DNA of 64,000 nt. Origin: CAWABB01 sp963701735. Lineage in GTDB: Bacteria > Bacteroidota > Ignavibacteria > UBA10030 > UBA6906. Below the pieces are notes generated by a model. That model was not told the origin of the DNA. It saw nothing but the letters and a program-made list of their open reading frames with translations, and searched no databases. The stretch lies in NCBI GenBank assembly GCA_963701735.1, contig CAVPBI010000026.1, positions 62,001 to 126,000 on the forward strand, given 5' to 3'. Each line of letters starts with the position of its first letter. Positions within the stretch are counted from its first letter, which is position 1. The translations under genes were made by a program, and so were the position numbers. Shown one piece after another: positions 56,469 to 64,000 of the stretch.

Positions 56469-58655
56469 TCACTCTTCAAACCGCTCGGCGCCCTTGATCC
56501 CCTTGATCTTGCGCAAGCGCTCGAGGATTCTTGTCAGGTGTTCCACGTTCCGGACGTCCAGCACGAACATGCCGTCGAAGATGCCGTCCTTCGTGTCGAT
56601 GCTGACGCTCCGTATGTTCGTGTTCATGTAGGTCGAGATCGCGTGGGTCAGGTCGTTCAGCATGGCGGGGCGGTCATCCCCCGACACGCGGATACCCGTC
56701 AGATACGTGCCGCCGTTTTCCGACGGCCAGCTCACATCCAGCAGCCTCCCCGCATCCGACTGCGGGATGGACCGGACGTTGCGGCACGCCCGCCGGTGGA
56801 TCTTGATCCCCTCGCCGCCCGTAACGAAGCCGACGACATCGTCGCCCGGGATCGGGTGGCAGCACTTCGCGAAGTTGTGCAGGTACCGGTCGCTCGACCC
56901 CTCCAGCACGATGCCGTCGGAGACGCCGCGGGCGGACGTGATGAAGCGATCGAAGAGACCGTCGATCTTGACCTCGTCCTGCCCGACCGGCTGCGGATGC
57001 TTCTGGGCTTCCTGAATGAAGCCGATGATCTCGTCCGCGTTGATGCGGCCCTGCCGGAGGCCCAGGAAGAACGCCGGATGATTGTCGATTTTCTGCTGGT
57101 GGAGGTACCGCAGGAGGTCGTCGTCGCTGATCGACAGCTTCGCCTTCCGGGCACGCTTTTCCCACAGCTCGCGCCCCTCCTCGATGGCTTTCCGCTCCTC
57201 CTCCTTCACCCAGCGGCGGATGTGGGACTTCGCCTTGTGCGTGACGACGAACTTTTCCCAGTCGGGGTTCGGCGTCTGGTTCTTCGAGGTGATGATCTCC
57301 ACCTGATCCCCGCTTTTCAGCGGCGTGTCCAGCGGGACAATCCGCCCGTTCACCTTCGCCGCCAGGCAGTGGTCGCCCACTTTGGAATGGATCTCGTACG
57401 CGAAATCGACCGAGGAGGACCCGCTCGGAAGGATCTTCAGATCGCCTTTCGGGGTGAAAAGATAGATCTCGTCCGAGTAGAGGTTGAGCTTGAAGCTCTC
57501 CATGAGCTGCTGGGTCGGCACCTGCCCTTCCGCCGCGGTCTCGAAAATCTCGCGCACCCACGTGACCCAGTTGGTCAGCTCCTCGTCGATCTTCCCGACC
57601 GAATCCTTGTACATCCAGTGCGCCGCGACGCCCTTCTCCGCGACCTCGTGCATCGCGCGCGTGCGGATCTGCACCTCGACCATCTTCCCTTCCGGCCCCA
57701 CGACCGTGGTGTGGATGGACTGATAGCCGTTCTTCTTCGGGACCGAGATGTAATTCTTGAACCGTTCCGGGTTCGGGATGTAGATGTCCGACACGATGCC
57801 GTACACGGCGAAGCAGTCGTTGTTGTCTTCCGTATCCAGGATGATGCGGATGGCGAAGAGGTCGTAGATCTCGTCGAGCGGCTTGTTCCGTTTGAGCATC
57901 TTGTTGTAGATGCTGAAGAAGTGCTTCGGCCGGCCGCTGATCTCGAACTTGAAACCCGCTTCCTTGAGCCGTTTCTCGATCGGCGCGGAAAACTTGCCGA
58001 TATACGTCTCGCGTTCGCGCCTGCGGGATTTCAGCTCGCGGGCGATGGCGTCGTACGAATCGCGGAAGAGGTACTTGAACGAGAGGTCTTCCAGCTCCCA
58101 CTTGATGCTCGCGAGGCCGAAGCGGTGCGCGAATGGGGCGTAGATGTCGAGCGTCTCCTTCGCCATCCGCTTCTGCTTGTCCGGCGACAGGTACTCGAGC
58201 GTGCGCATGTTGTGCAGGCGGTCGGCGAACTTGATCAGCATGACGCGGATGTCGTTCACCATGGAGAGCAGCATCTTGCGATAGCTCTCCGCCTGGGTCA
58301 CCTCGTGGCTTTTGAAGATGTCCGAGATCTTCGTGGCGCCGTCCACGATGTCCGCGACCGTATCGCCGAACTCCGCGCGGATGTCGTCGATCTGGTACTC
58401 GGTGTCCTCGGCGACGTCGTGGAGCAGCGCGGCCGCGACCGACACGTCGTCGAGCGGGATTTCCTTCGCGACGATCTTGGCGACTTCGTAGGGATGGTCG
58501 AAGAAGAGTTCGCCGGAGGCGCGCATGTCGTGCCGGTGGGCATTGAAGCCGAACTCGAAGGCGCGCCGGATCAGGGACTCGTCGACGTGGGCGAGGTTCT
58601 TCTGCGAGATCAGCAGGAGGTCGTCGAGCTTCTTCTTGTATTTGGGATTGGTCAT
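56469..58655 (-). CDS. Bifunctional (p)ppGpp synthetase/hydrolase, Rel/SpoT family
   Basis: 728 residues from the ATG at 58655. HD hydrolase domain: FDHPYEVAKIVAKEI, ALLHDVAEDTEYQ with HD at 79-80, and FADRLHNMRTLEYLSPDKQK. Synthetase: FEISGRPKHFFSIYNKMLKR, NKPLDEIYDLFAIRIILDT, GYQSIHTTVVGPEGKMVEVQ and RTRAMHEVAEKGVAAHWMYK. Then TGS (EIYLFTPKGDLKILPSGSSS), a zinc-finger-like CC in AKCCHPIPGDDVVGFVTGG and the ACT end. All residues needed for hydrolysis look present; synthetase activity likely, so a Rel-type enzyme controlling the stringent response. A longer upstream reading to 58751 lacks conservation and would cross the der terminator. Confidence 0.95.
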   Translation of the reverse strand: MTNPKYKKKLDDLLLISQKNLAHVDESLIRRAFEFGFNAHRHDMRASGELFFDHPYEVAKIVAKEIPLDDVSVAAALLHDVAEDTEYQIDDIRAEFGDTVADIVDGATKISDIFKSHEVTQAESYRKMLLSMVNDIRVMLIKFADRLHNMRTLEYLSPDKQKRMAKETLDIYAPFAHRFGLASIKWELEDLSFKYLFRDSYDAIARELKSRRRERETYIGKFSAPIEKRLKEAGFKFEISGRPKHFFSIYNKMLKRNKPLDEIYDLFAIRIILDTEDNNDCFAVYGIVSDIYIPNPERFKNYISVPKKNGYQSIHTTVVGPEGKMVEVQIRTRAMHEVAEKGVAAHWMYKDSVGKIDEELTNWVTWVREIFETAAEGQVPTQQLMESFKLNLYSDEIYLFTPKGDLKILPSGSSSVDFAYEIHSKVGDHCLAAKVNGRIVPLDTPLKSGDQVEIITSKNQTPNPDWEKFVVTHKAKSHIRRWVKEEERKAIEEGRELWEKRARKAKLSISDDDLLRYLHQQKIDNHPAFFLGLRQGRINADEIIGFIQEAQKHPQPVGQDEVKIDGLFDRFITSARGVSDGIVLEGSSDRYLHNFAKCCHPIPGDDVVGFVTGGEGIKIHRRACRNVRSIPQSDAGRLLDVSWPSENGGTYLTGIRVSGDDRPAMLNDLTHAISTYMNTNIRSVSIDTKDGIFDGMFVLDVRNVEHLTRILERLRKIKGIKGAERFEE

Positions 58656-58761
58656 GGCCGCGCCCGGGCCCCCCTTTCTCTCCACACCAGCGCCGGAGGA
58701 AGGGAGGTTCGACCCTTGAAAAAATATAGGTTCGAAGGCAGGAAGAAGCAAGGCGGGCCGA

Positions 58762-58781
58762 AAAGCCCACCCCGGAGGGCT
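58762..58781 (-). terminator. Hairpin followed by T run, end of der
   Basis: On the minus strand AGCCC, T, CC, GG, GG, T, GGGCT and then TTTT. Seven base pairs with one T/T mismatch. It overlaps the der stop codon (58780-58782) and lies about 110 nt before the Rel/SpoT start. Confidence 0.6.
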
Positions 58782-60090
58782 ACTTCTTCTTGAACACCAG
58801 CGAGATCGGCACCCCTGTAAACGGGTAGTGCTCCCGGAGCCGGTTCTCGAGGAACCGGCGGTAGTTGTCCTCGATCTGCTCGGGAAGGTTGCAGAAGAAG
58901 GCGAACATGGGCGGGTCGCTCCGGACCTGCGTGATGAACTTGATTTTCAGCTCCTTGCCCGACCGGGCGCGGGGAGGAAAGCGCGCTATCTCAGGGAGCA
59001 AAGCGTCGTTGAGCTCGCTGGTCTGGATGCGGCGCTGCGCCTCGGCATGGACGGTCTTCGCCGTATCGATGACCTTGAAGATGCGCTGGCGCGTCAGGGC
59101 GGAGACGAAGACGATCGGCAGGTAGTCGTACAGCCGCAGCCGCTCGCGGAGCGCCTTCGTATAGGCGTCGGCGGTCCGATGATCCTTCTCCACGAGGTCC
59201 CACTTGTTCACCGCGATGACCATGGGCCGCTTCCGCGCCATCGCCTCGTCGATCACGTCCAGGTCCTGGTGCTCGAGCCCCTGCGTCGCGTCCAGAAGAA
59301 TGATTGCGACGTTGCAGCGGTCGATGCTCTTCAGCGTCCGGAGCGCGCTGAAGAACTCAATGCTCTCCTTGATCTTGCTCTTGCGCCGGAGGCCCGCGGT
59401 GTCAACGATCAGGATCTCTTCCCCGTGGTACGCCAGGACCGTGTCGATCGGATCGCGTGTCGTCCCCGGAATGTCGGTGACGATGTGCCGGTCCTCCTGG
59501 ATGAGCGAATTCACGAACGAGGATTTCCCGACGTTCGGGCGGCCGATGATCGCAAGCCTGAGGCGGCCATCCGCGCCCTCGCCCTCGGGATGATCCTGCA
59601 TGCCGGCCGTGATCTCATCCAGCATGTCTCCGATCTTCCGTCCGAGCAGAGCCGAGGCTGGAATCGGATTCCCCAGGCCGAGCGCGAAGAACTCTCCGAC
59701 GGCGTATTCGCGCAGGTCGCTGTCCACCTTGTTCACGACGAGCAGGACTTTCTTGTCGGCCTTCCGGAGGATGCCCGCGATCTCGTGGTCGGTCGGAAGC
59801 GGGCCGGTGGTGGCATCCACCACGAACAGCACGACGTCGGCTTCTTCGATGGCGACCTGCGCCTGCTCGCGGATGGCGGCTTCGATGATGTCGTCGGAGG
59901 TGGGGACAAACCCTCCGGTGTCGACGAGCGTGAACGCGCGCCCGGCCCAGTCGGCGTCGGCGTAATGGCGGTCTCTCGTGACGCCGGGGAGGTCGTGCAC
60001 GATGGCATCGCGATGGCCGAGGATGCGGTTGAAAAGCGTGGACTTCCCGACGTTGGGACGTCCCACGATGGCGACGAGCGTGCGGTGCAT
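58780..60090 (-). CDS. der: GTPase Der (EngA), ribosome assembly
   Basis: 436 residues from the ATG at 60090 (MHRTLVAIVGRPNVGKSTLF). Two G domains in tandem: first P-loop GRPNVGKST, DTGGF and NKVD; second GRPNVGKSS, DTAGL and NKWD. The C-terminal KH-like domain is present (FITQVRSDPPMFAFFCNLPE, QIEDNYRRFLENRLREHYPF, TGVPISLVF). Der helps late 50S assembly. Starts 4 nt after the response regulator stop, so they probably share a transcript. Confidence 0.96.
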   Translation of the reverse strand: MHRTLVAIVGRPNVGKSTLFNRILGHRDAIVHDLPGVTRDRHYADADWAGRAFTLVDTGGFVPTSDDIIEAAIREQAQVAIEEADVVLFVVDATTGPLPTDHEIAGILRKADKKVLLVVNKVDSDLREYAVGEFFALGLGNPIPASALLGRKIGDMLDEITAGMQDHPEGEGADGRLRLAIIGRPNVGKSSFVNSLIQEDRHIVTDIPGTTRDPIDTVLAYHGEEILIVDTAGLRRKSKIKESIEFFSALRTLKSIDRCNVAIILLDATQGLEHQDLDVIDEAMARKRPMVIAVNKWDLVEKDHRTADAYTKALRERLRLYDYLPIVFVSALTRQRIFKVIDTAKTVHAEAQRRIQTSELNDALLPEIARFPPRARSGKELKIKFITQVRSDPPMFAFFCNLPEQIEDNYRRFLENRLREHYPFTGVPISLVFKKK

Positions 60091-60094
60091 GACC

Positions 60095-60514
60095 TTACCG
60101 GAGAGGCCCCGATCCTGCAATGCCCAGGGTCTCCAGGGCATCAGAGATAGCCTCCGGTCCGGCGGATTTTGAGAGGACGGCGGTGGCGCCAAGCTGGCGC
60201 GCCTGAAGGGCGTCTTCCAGGCGCAGCTGTGAACTCATGATGACAACGGGGATATCTTTCAGCTGCGCGTCACCCTTCATCGTTCGGAGAACGTCCAGCC
60301 CGTGCATTCTGGGAAGGTGCAGGTCGAGCACGACGAGCTCCGGCTGGACGCGGGACGCATCCGCGGCGCACGAACGGAGGTACTCGATCGCGGACTCGCC
60401 GTCCCGGACCGAATCGATCTCGGTCGCGGGGCTGCCGCGCTGGATGACGTGCCGGGTCAGGCGGATGTGGTCCGGGTCATCATCGACCAGGAGAACGTGA
60501 CGGAGAGGGGACAT
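60095..60514 (-). CDS. Single-domain response regulator
   Basis: 139 residues, receiver domain only. VLLVDDDPDHIRLTRHVIQR holds the acidic pocket, ELVVLDLHLPRMHGLDVLRT the phospho-acceptor Asp, PVVIMSSQLRLEDALQARQL the Thr/Ser position, and ATAVLSKSAGPEAISDALE the conserved Lys. There is no output domain, so it may act by protein contact (CheY/Rcp1-like, the latter with HxxLT and long beta strand hints). The partner kinase is not in the window. Precedes der by 4 nt. Confidence 0.9.
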   Translation of the reverse strand: MSPLRHVLLVDDDPDHIRLTRHVIQRGSPATEIDSVRDGESAIEYLRSCAADASRVQPELVVLDLHLPRMHGLDVLRTMKGDAQLKDIPVVIMSSQLRLEDALQARQLGATAVLSKSAGPEAISDALETLGIAGSGPLR

Positions 60515-60599
60515 GACGTATCAAGGTAGGCAAACACCGCCAGAACCACAATATTGCAGATCGTCCCGAAGATCAGTAGTTTTGATCTGGAGCCACACC

Positions 60600-61214
60600 G
60601 TGATCCTCAAGGTCCATCTCGACAATCCTCAGCCCAGGGCGATTCAGAAGGCGGCGGAGGTTCTTTCGGCAGGCGGAGCGGTCATCTACCCGACCGACAC
60701 CGTATACGGCATCGGCGCGAGCGTAGAGGACAAGAACGCCATCGAGAAGATCCACACGCTGAAGCGCCAGCGGCACGACCGGCCGTTCAGCTTCGTCTGC
60801 TCCGACCTGACGCACATCAGCGAATACGCGCACGTCAGCAACCCCGCGTTCAAGATCATGAAGCGCCTGATTCCGGGCCCCTACACGTTCATCCTGCCGG
60901 CCGCGCGGATGAAGCAGCTTCCGAAGATCCTGGTGTCAAAGCGGAAAACGGTGGGCATTCGGGTGCCCGACAGCCGCGTGACGCTGGCCATCGTCCGGCA
61001 GCTGGGCCACCCCATTCTTTCCACGAGCGCGACGGGCGAGAACGGCGAGGTTCTGAACGACCCGGACCTGATCGCGGAACGCTATCGAAACAGCGTGGAG
61101 CTGATCCTCGACGCTGGAGTACTCACATCAGAACAGTCGACAGTCCTTGACCTTACGGAGGAGACGCCCCGCGTCGTGCGTTACGGCTCGGGCGACGTAT
61201 CCTTTCTGGGCTGA
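60600..61214 (+). CDS. L-threonylcarbamoyladenylate synthase (Sua5/YciO/YrdC family)
   Basis: 204 residues from a GTG at 60600 with GGAG eight bases upstream; the longer reading to 60513 has no conserved residues. AAEVLSAGGAVIYPTDTVYG and KRQRHDRPFSFVCSDL are the family core (KR/TDT..G), then RLIPGPYTFILPA, KTVGIRVPDSRVTLAIVRQL and PILSTSATGENGEVL. It makes threonylcarbamoyl-AMP from threonine, bicarbonate and ATP for tRNA t6A37, or it is the YciO paralogue, as it lacks the Sua5 second domain. The tail overlaps the convergent epimerase-like gene by 34 nt. Confidence 0.9.
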   Translation: MILKVHLDNPQPRAIQKAAEVLSAGGAVIYPTDTVYGIGASVEDKNAIEKIHTLKRQRHDRPFSFVCSDLTHISEYAHVSNPAFKIMKRLIPGPYTFILPAARMKQLPKILVSKRKTVGIRVPDSRVTLAIVRQLGHPILSTSATGENGEVLNDPDLIAERYRNSVELILDAGVLTSEQSTVLDLTEETPRVVRYGSGDVSFLG

Positions 61215-62110
61215 CTCCCCTCGAGCTGCGCCAGTTCCCGAAGCAGGTCCGTGTGCGTGAGCACCGGCCCCAGGCGCGAGTTGAGCCTCGCGTTGGAGAC
61301 CCGCTTCGACAGCTTCTTCCCTCCTCCCGAATACCGCAGCCCGGTCAGCAAGCCGTTCCGCACCGCCCAGTCTCCGATATCCCCCCATCGCCGGGGAGTA
61401 CCGTCCGACACGATGAGCTGTTCGCCCCGGAGTTCCCCGTTCAGGGCTTCGAGGATCGCCGCGGCGAGGTCCGAGACATGGACAAGATTCACCCACGAAT
61501 CAGCCGACGCGATCATTCCGCGCCGCAGCCAGGACAGCGGATTCCGCGCAGGATGGGGGCCGAGTGCGGGCCCGTAGATTCCGGAGGCGCGAAGTACGGT
61601 CGCGCCGATGCTCCTCAGGTACTCCTCCCCCTGGACCCGATCCGACGTCATATCGAGGGCATTGTCCTCGTCCATCTCAACGACTGCCCGCTGATCGCCT
61701 TCCGGTTTCATGCTCTCGACCTTCCCGACATCCGCATTCTCGCTCAGCCCCGTGGCCCTTCGTTCATCAAGACCATCTCCGGCTTTCCCGGGCAGGTACG
61801 ATGACGTTGTCCCCACGACGACAACCCGTCGTGAGCGAAGGTCGAACCGCTCCGCGAACTTTCGTACCCGCTCGAGCGGGACGGCGGGAAACAGCCAGGC
61901 GCAATGGAGCACGGGAGGAAGGTCGATCCAGGTCGCCTCATCCTCGAGATTGAACCGGATCCACGGGGTTCCATCCGCGGTTGTCCTGCCGTCAGGCGTT
62001 CGGCCTGTCGGAATCGGCGCGAATCCTGCGCCGGTCGCCGCGGCGAGGAGCGCCTCTCCGGTATAGCCGGAGCCGAGGAGAATGAGTGGCCGTGTCCGGG
62101 CGATGGTTAT
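61181..62110 (-). CDS. NAD(P)-dependent epimerase/dehydratase-like protein (extended SDR type)
   Basis: The open frame continues upstream beyond the first ATG/GTG: LILLGSGYTGEALLAAATGA is the Rossmann dinucleotide loop and must be part of the protein, but no ATG or GTG precedes it in frame, so the start (near 62110) is uncertain and may be a rare codon or a frame break. Then FAPIPTGRTPDG, RFNLEDEATWIDLPPVLHCA, VVVVGTTSSYLPGKAGDGLD, EEYLRSIGATVLRASGIYGP with the Y-type active-site region replaced, and NLVHVSDLAAAILEALNGEL. Similar to YeeZ-like SDRs with unknown substrate. The stop at 61181 lies inside the end of the Sua5-type gene. About 300 residues. Confidence 0.72.
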   Translation of the reverse strand: MTIARTRPLILLGSGYTGEALLAAATGAGFAPIPTGRTPDGRTTADGTPWIRFNLEDEATWIDLPPVLHCAWLFPAVPLERVRKFAERFDLRSRRVVVVGTTSSYLPGKAGDGLDERRATGLSENADVGKVESMKPEGDQRAVVEMDEDNALDMTSDRVQGEEYLRSIGATVLRASGIYGPALGPHPARNPLSWLRRGMIASADSWVNLVHVSDLAAAILEALNGELRGEQLIVSDGTPRRWGDIGDWAVRNGLLTGLRYSGGGKKLSKRVSNARLNSRLGPVLTHTDLLRELAQLEGSQPRKDTSPEP

Positions 62111-62268
62111 GATCGTGCCCTGGTATCGGAGTGAGTGAGAACCGTTGAAGAACCGATTTCGGTTCGTTCCGGAAATGAGGCGGCCCGGCGAACGCGGCCG
62201 GGCCAGAAGACGATACTGACTGGATTGCTGTGGGTCACGGATCCAGGCTATGGATGGATCCCGATATC

Positions 62269-62880
62269 TTACGAGCCGAACTCTTCATCGTAGTCCGCCA
62301 TCGCCGCACGCACGACATTGCAGGCGTGCTCGGCGCCGTACACTTTCTCGACAAACACCTTGGTTTCGTCACCGGGGACGAGCTTGTAGGTGGCGAAGTA
62401 GTGCCGGAGTCGTTCCACAAGGACGCCAGGGATATCCTTCACGTCCTGCACATTCTGCCAGAACGTGTCGTTGTTGAGGACGCCGATGATCTTGTCGTCC
62501 GCTTCATCGTGGTCGATCATGTGGATGCCGCCGATCACGCGGGCCTCGAGGATGACTTCTGACCGGCTGATCGGGCGCTCGCTGAGCACGCAGATATCGA
62601 GCGGGTCCCCGTCGCCGCGGGCCGCATGAGGCGCAAGAGAGCGCACGCGCTGCGCGCAGTAGGTCCGGGGGATGAAGCCATAGAGCGAAGGAGGTTGCGA
62701 CGAGCTACGCTGCGGCCGGTCCACGCGCAGGTATCCTGTGGTCTTGTCGACCTCGTACTTCATCAGATCAAACGGCGTGATCTCAATGAATGCGTTGACG
62801 ATCTCCGGCGGGTTGGGCCCAACGGGAAGCCCGTGCCAGGGATGCGGCCGCCAGCGATAGAACGGATTTGGAAACGCCAT
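62269..62880 (-). CDS. ppa: Inorganic pyrophosphatase, family I
   Basis: 203 residues. The metal-binding signature DGDPLDICVLSERPISRSEV is clear (D-G-D-P-x-D), with ITPFDLMKYEVDKTTGYLRV, YGFIPRTYC and GVLNNDTFWQNVQDVKDIPG before and after. It hydrolyses pyrophosphate made in biosynthesis. Slightly longer than E. coli Ppa (176), as in related Bacteroidota. Between it and the epimerase-like gene (62111-62268) there is no gene; a short inverted GAACCG/CGGTTC pair lies near 62141. Confidence 0.95.
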   Translation of the reverse strand: MAFPNPFYRWRPHPWHGLPVGPNPPEIVNAFIEITPFDLMKYEVDKTTGYLRVDRPQRSSSQPPSLYGFIPRTYCAQRVRSLAPHAARGDGDPLDICVLSERPISRSEVILEARVIGGIHMIDHDEADDKIIGVLNNDTFWQNVQDVKDIPGVLVERLRHYFATYKLVPGDETKVFVEKVYGAEHACNVVRAAMADYDEEFGS

Positions 62881-62895
62881 AGGGATGCTCTTCTG

Positions 62896-62970
62896 TCGGG
62901 GCGGAGAGATTTGAACTCTCGACCTCTTGGTCCCGAACCAAGCGCGCTAACCGGGCTGCGCTACGCCCCG
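62896..62970 (-). tRNA. tRNA-Pro (anticodon CGG)
   Basis: On the minus strand CGGGGCG pairs with CGCCCCG, followed by discriminator A at 62896. The anticodon stem CTTGG/CCAAG closes loop TTCGGGA, so the anticodon is CGG. T arm GAGAG with TTCAAAT and CTCTC. CCA not encoded. Length is 75 nt with the discriminator. Confidence 0.96.
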
Positions 62971-63077
62971 AGGTTCATCTACCAGATATCAACGCGGCCT
63001 GAGCCGTCGTCCACAGCGTTTCAATATAAAGAAACCGACTGCTGAAAGCAATCAAAACAGGTCGAAACAGCCTGCCG

Positions 63078-64000
63078 TCAGCTCCCCGGCTCGCCGTCGA
63101 ACAGCGCCAGGACCCTCTCCGCCAGCGCCTCGGACAGATCCCCGGGGGTGCAGTCCACCCAGTGGATCCGGTCATCGGCGTTGAACCACGTCATCTGCCG
63201 TTTCGCATACCGGCGCGAATTCTGCTTGAAGAGCCTGACCATCTCGTCGTAGGTGATGTCCCCGCCCAGATGCCGGAACGCTTCCGCATATCCCACGGTC
63301 TGGAGGGCGTTGAGGGTTGATGCGTATCCGCGCTCCCCGAGAGACTTCGTTTCCTCGAGAAGTCCCCCCTCCAGCATCGCCTCGCACCGCCGCTCGATCC
63401 GCCTGTAGAGTTCCTCCCTCTCCCATCGAAGCCCCACGAAGAACGGATCGAATTCCGTTTCGACCTTTTTATCGCGCTGATGGACGGAGAGTGGCGTGCC
63501 GGTCTGGCGGTACACTTGAAGCGCACGGAGGATGCGGCGCGGGTTAGTCGGCGAGATGCGTGCGGCAATATCCGGGTCCACCCTGCGCAGCTCCTCGAGC
63601 AGCGCACCGACGCCTTTCTCCGTGAGCTCCCGCTCGAGCGCAGCACGCACAATCGGCCTCCGCGCCCGGTCCCTCGAACAGTCCGTCGATCAACGATCGG
63701 ATGTAGAGACCGGAGCCGCCCACCACCAGAGGAAGTCTCCCGCGCGACAGGATGCCATCGATAGCCGCGCGTCCGGCACGGCCGAATTCGCCAGCGCTGT
63801 ACGGCACGTCCGGATCGACGATGTCGATGAAGTGGTAGGGAACCGCGGAGAGATCTGCCGGCGACGGCTTGGCAGTGCCGATGGTGAGGAAGCGATAGAT
63901 CTGGCGGGAGTCTGCCGAAACGATTTCGGCGTCGCGACGGCCGGCGATGGCCCGGGCGACCCCGGTTTTGCCGGACGCCGTGGGCCCGACGAGGACGAGA
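63078..64000 (-). CDS. miaA: tRNA dimethylallyltransferase, N-terminus cut by window edge, frame break near 63655
   Basis: Reading inward from the right edge: LVLVGPTASGKTGVARAIAG is the P-loop, IVSADSRQIYRFLTIGTAKP the next motif and PYHFIDIVDPDVPYSAGEF. Then LPLVVGGSGLYIRSLIDGLF, all of MiaA. After FEGPGA the frame must change near 63655 to REPIV-like text and RAALERELTEKGVGALLEEL, RRVDPDIAARISPTNPRRIL, RALQVYRQTGTPLS and GYAEAFRHLGGDITYDEMVR, ending at 63078 after RYAKRQMTWFNADDRIHWVD. It adds the isopentenyl group to A37 of tRNAs reading U-start codons; with MtaB and Sua5 the window is rich in A37 modification. The beginning (about 3-8 residues) is outside. Confidence 0.92.

Noticed and set aside
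55689..58793. 1034-codon plus-strand open frame antisense to Rel/SpoT
   Set aside because: The minus strand encodes a textbook Rel/SpoT and RuvX. The antisense product is Arg/Val/His/Asp-rich low-information sequence, as expected in GC-rich genes.

Overview
The window looks like a chromosomal piece of a GC-rich member of the Bacteroidota/FCB group, probably near the Ignavibacteria/Chlorobi side. The evidence is two secreted proteins (ending at 38754 and 42471) with the type IX secretion C-terminal domain typical of that group (NYPNPFNP ... YDxLGREV ... GxYxYRL), a one-protein hybrid histidine kinase/response regulator/AraC protein, and many Ser/Thr kinases fused to TolB, TPR or PD40 sensor/effector domains. 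This lineage call is an inference from families. No rRNA, CRISPR array or complete insertion sequence was seen.

Layout. 1-5091: a partial exported BNR-repeat protein, tRNA-Leu(CAA), a decayed flavin-reductase/acyl-CoA-ligase pair and two outer-membrane-type proteins. 5114-15479: four consecutive minus-strand Ser/Thr kinases with related N-terminal kinase domains but different C-terminal halves (TolB+TPR twice, PEGA/FGE-sulfatase/alpha-beta hydrolase, PD40 propeller). 15727-21617: an HD protein, then a group 3b-type (sulfhydrogenase-like) NiFe hydrogenase operon, transcribed in the order beta, cyclic-nucleotide-binding protein, gamma (FAD/NAD), delta (small), alpha (large), then the maturation protease. 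22019-30091: MFS exporter, endonuclease III, ferredoxin, DNA polymerase X, DusB, methyltransferase, NAD-type isocitrate dehydrogenase. 30314-32149: a glycine-zipper peptide and ComM. 32360-42471 (plus strand): the hybrid two-component sensor followed by two type IX-secreted proteins (beta-helix and fungalysin-like metallopeptidase). 42488-50095: amidase, a fifth kinase, TruA, a small membrane protein, a DUF512 radical-SAM protein and MtaB. 50164-64000: a housekeeping region (RpsA, IspH, Cmk, rRNA/tRNA methyltransferase, AlbA-type protein, MtgA, RuvX, Rel/SpoT, Der, response regulator, Sua5, an epimerase-like protein, pyrophosphatase, tRNA-Pro(CGG), MiaA).

A dominant technical feature is the large number of single-base frame breaks: about nineteen genes, including ones that should be essential or highly conserved (ispH, miaA, comM, hydrogenase beta), read as one protein only after one or more frame changes. 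The most economical explanation is residual indels in a draft or long-read assembly. I therefore annotate these as whole genes spanning the break and give the approximate break site. Two loci look truly decayed because sequence is missing rather than merely shifted: the flavin-reductase remnant at 1699-1847 and the acyl-CoA ligase at 1854-3252.
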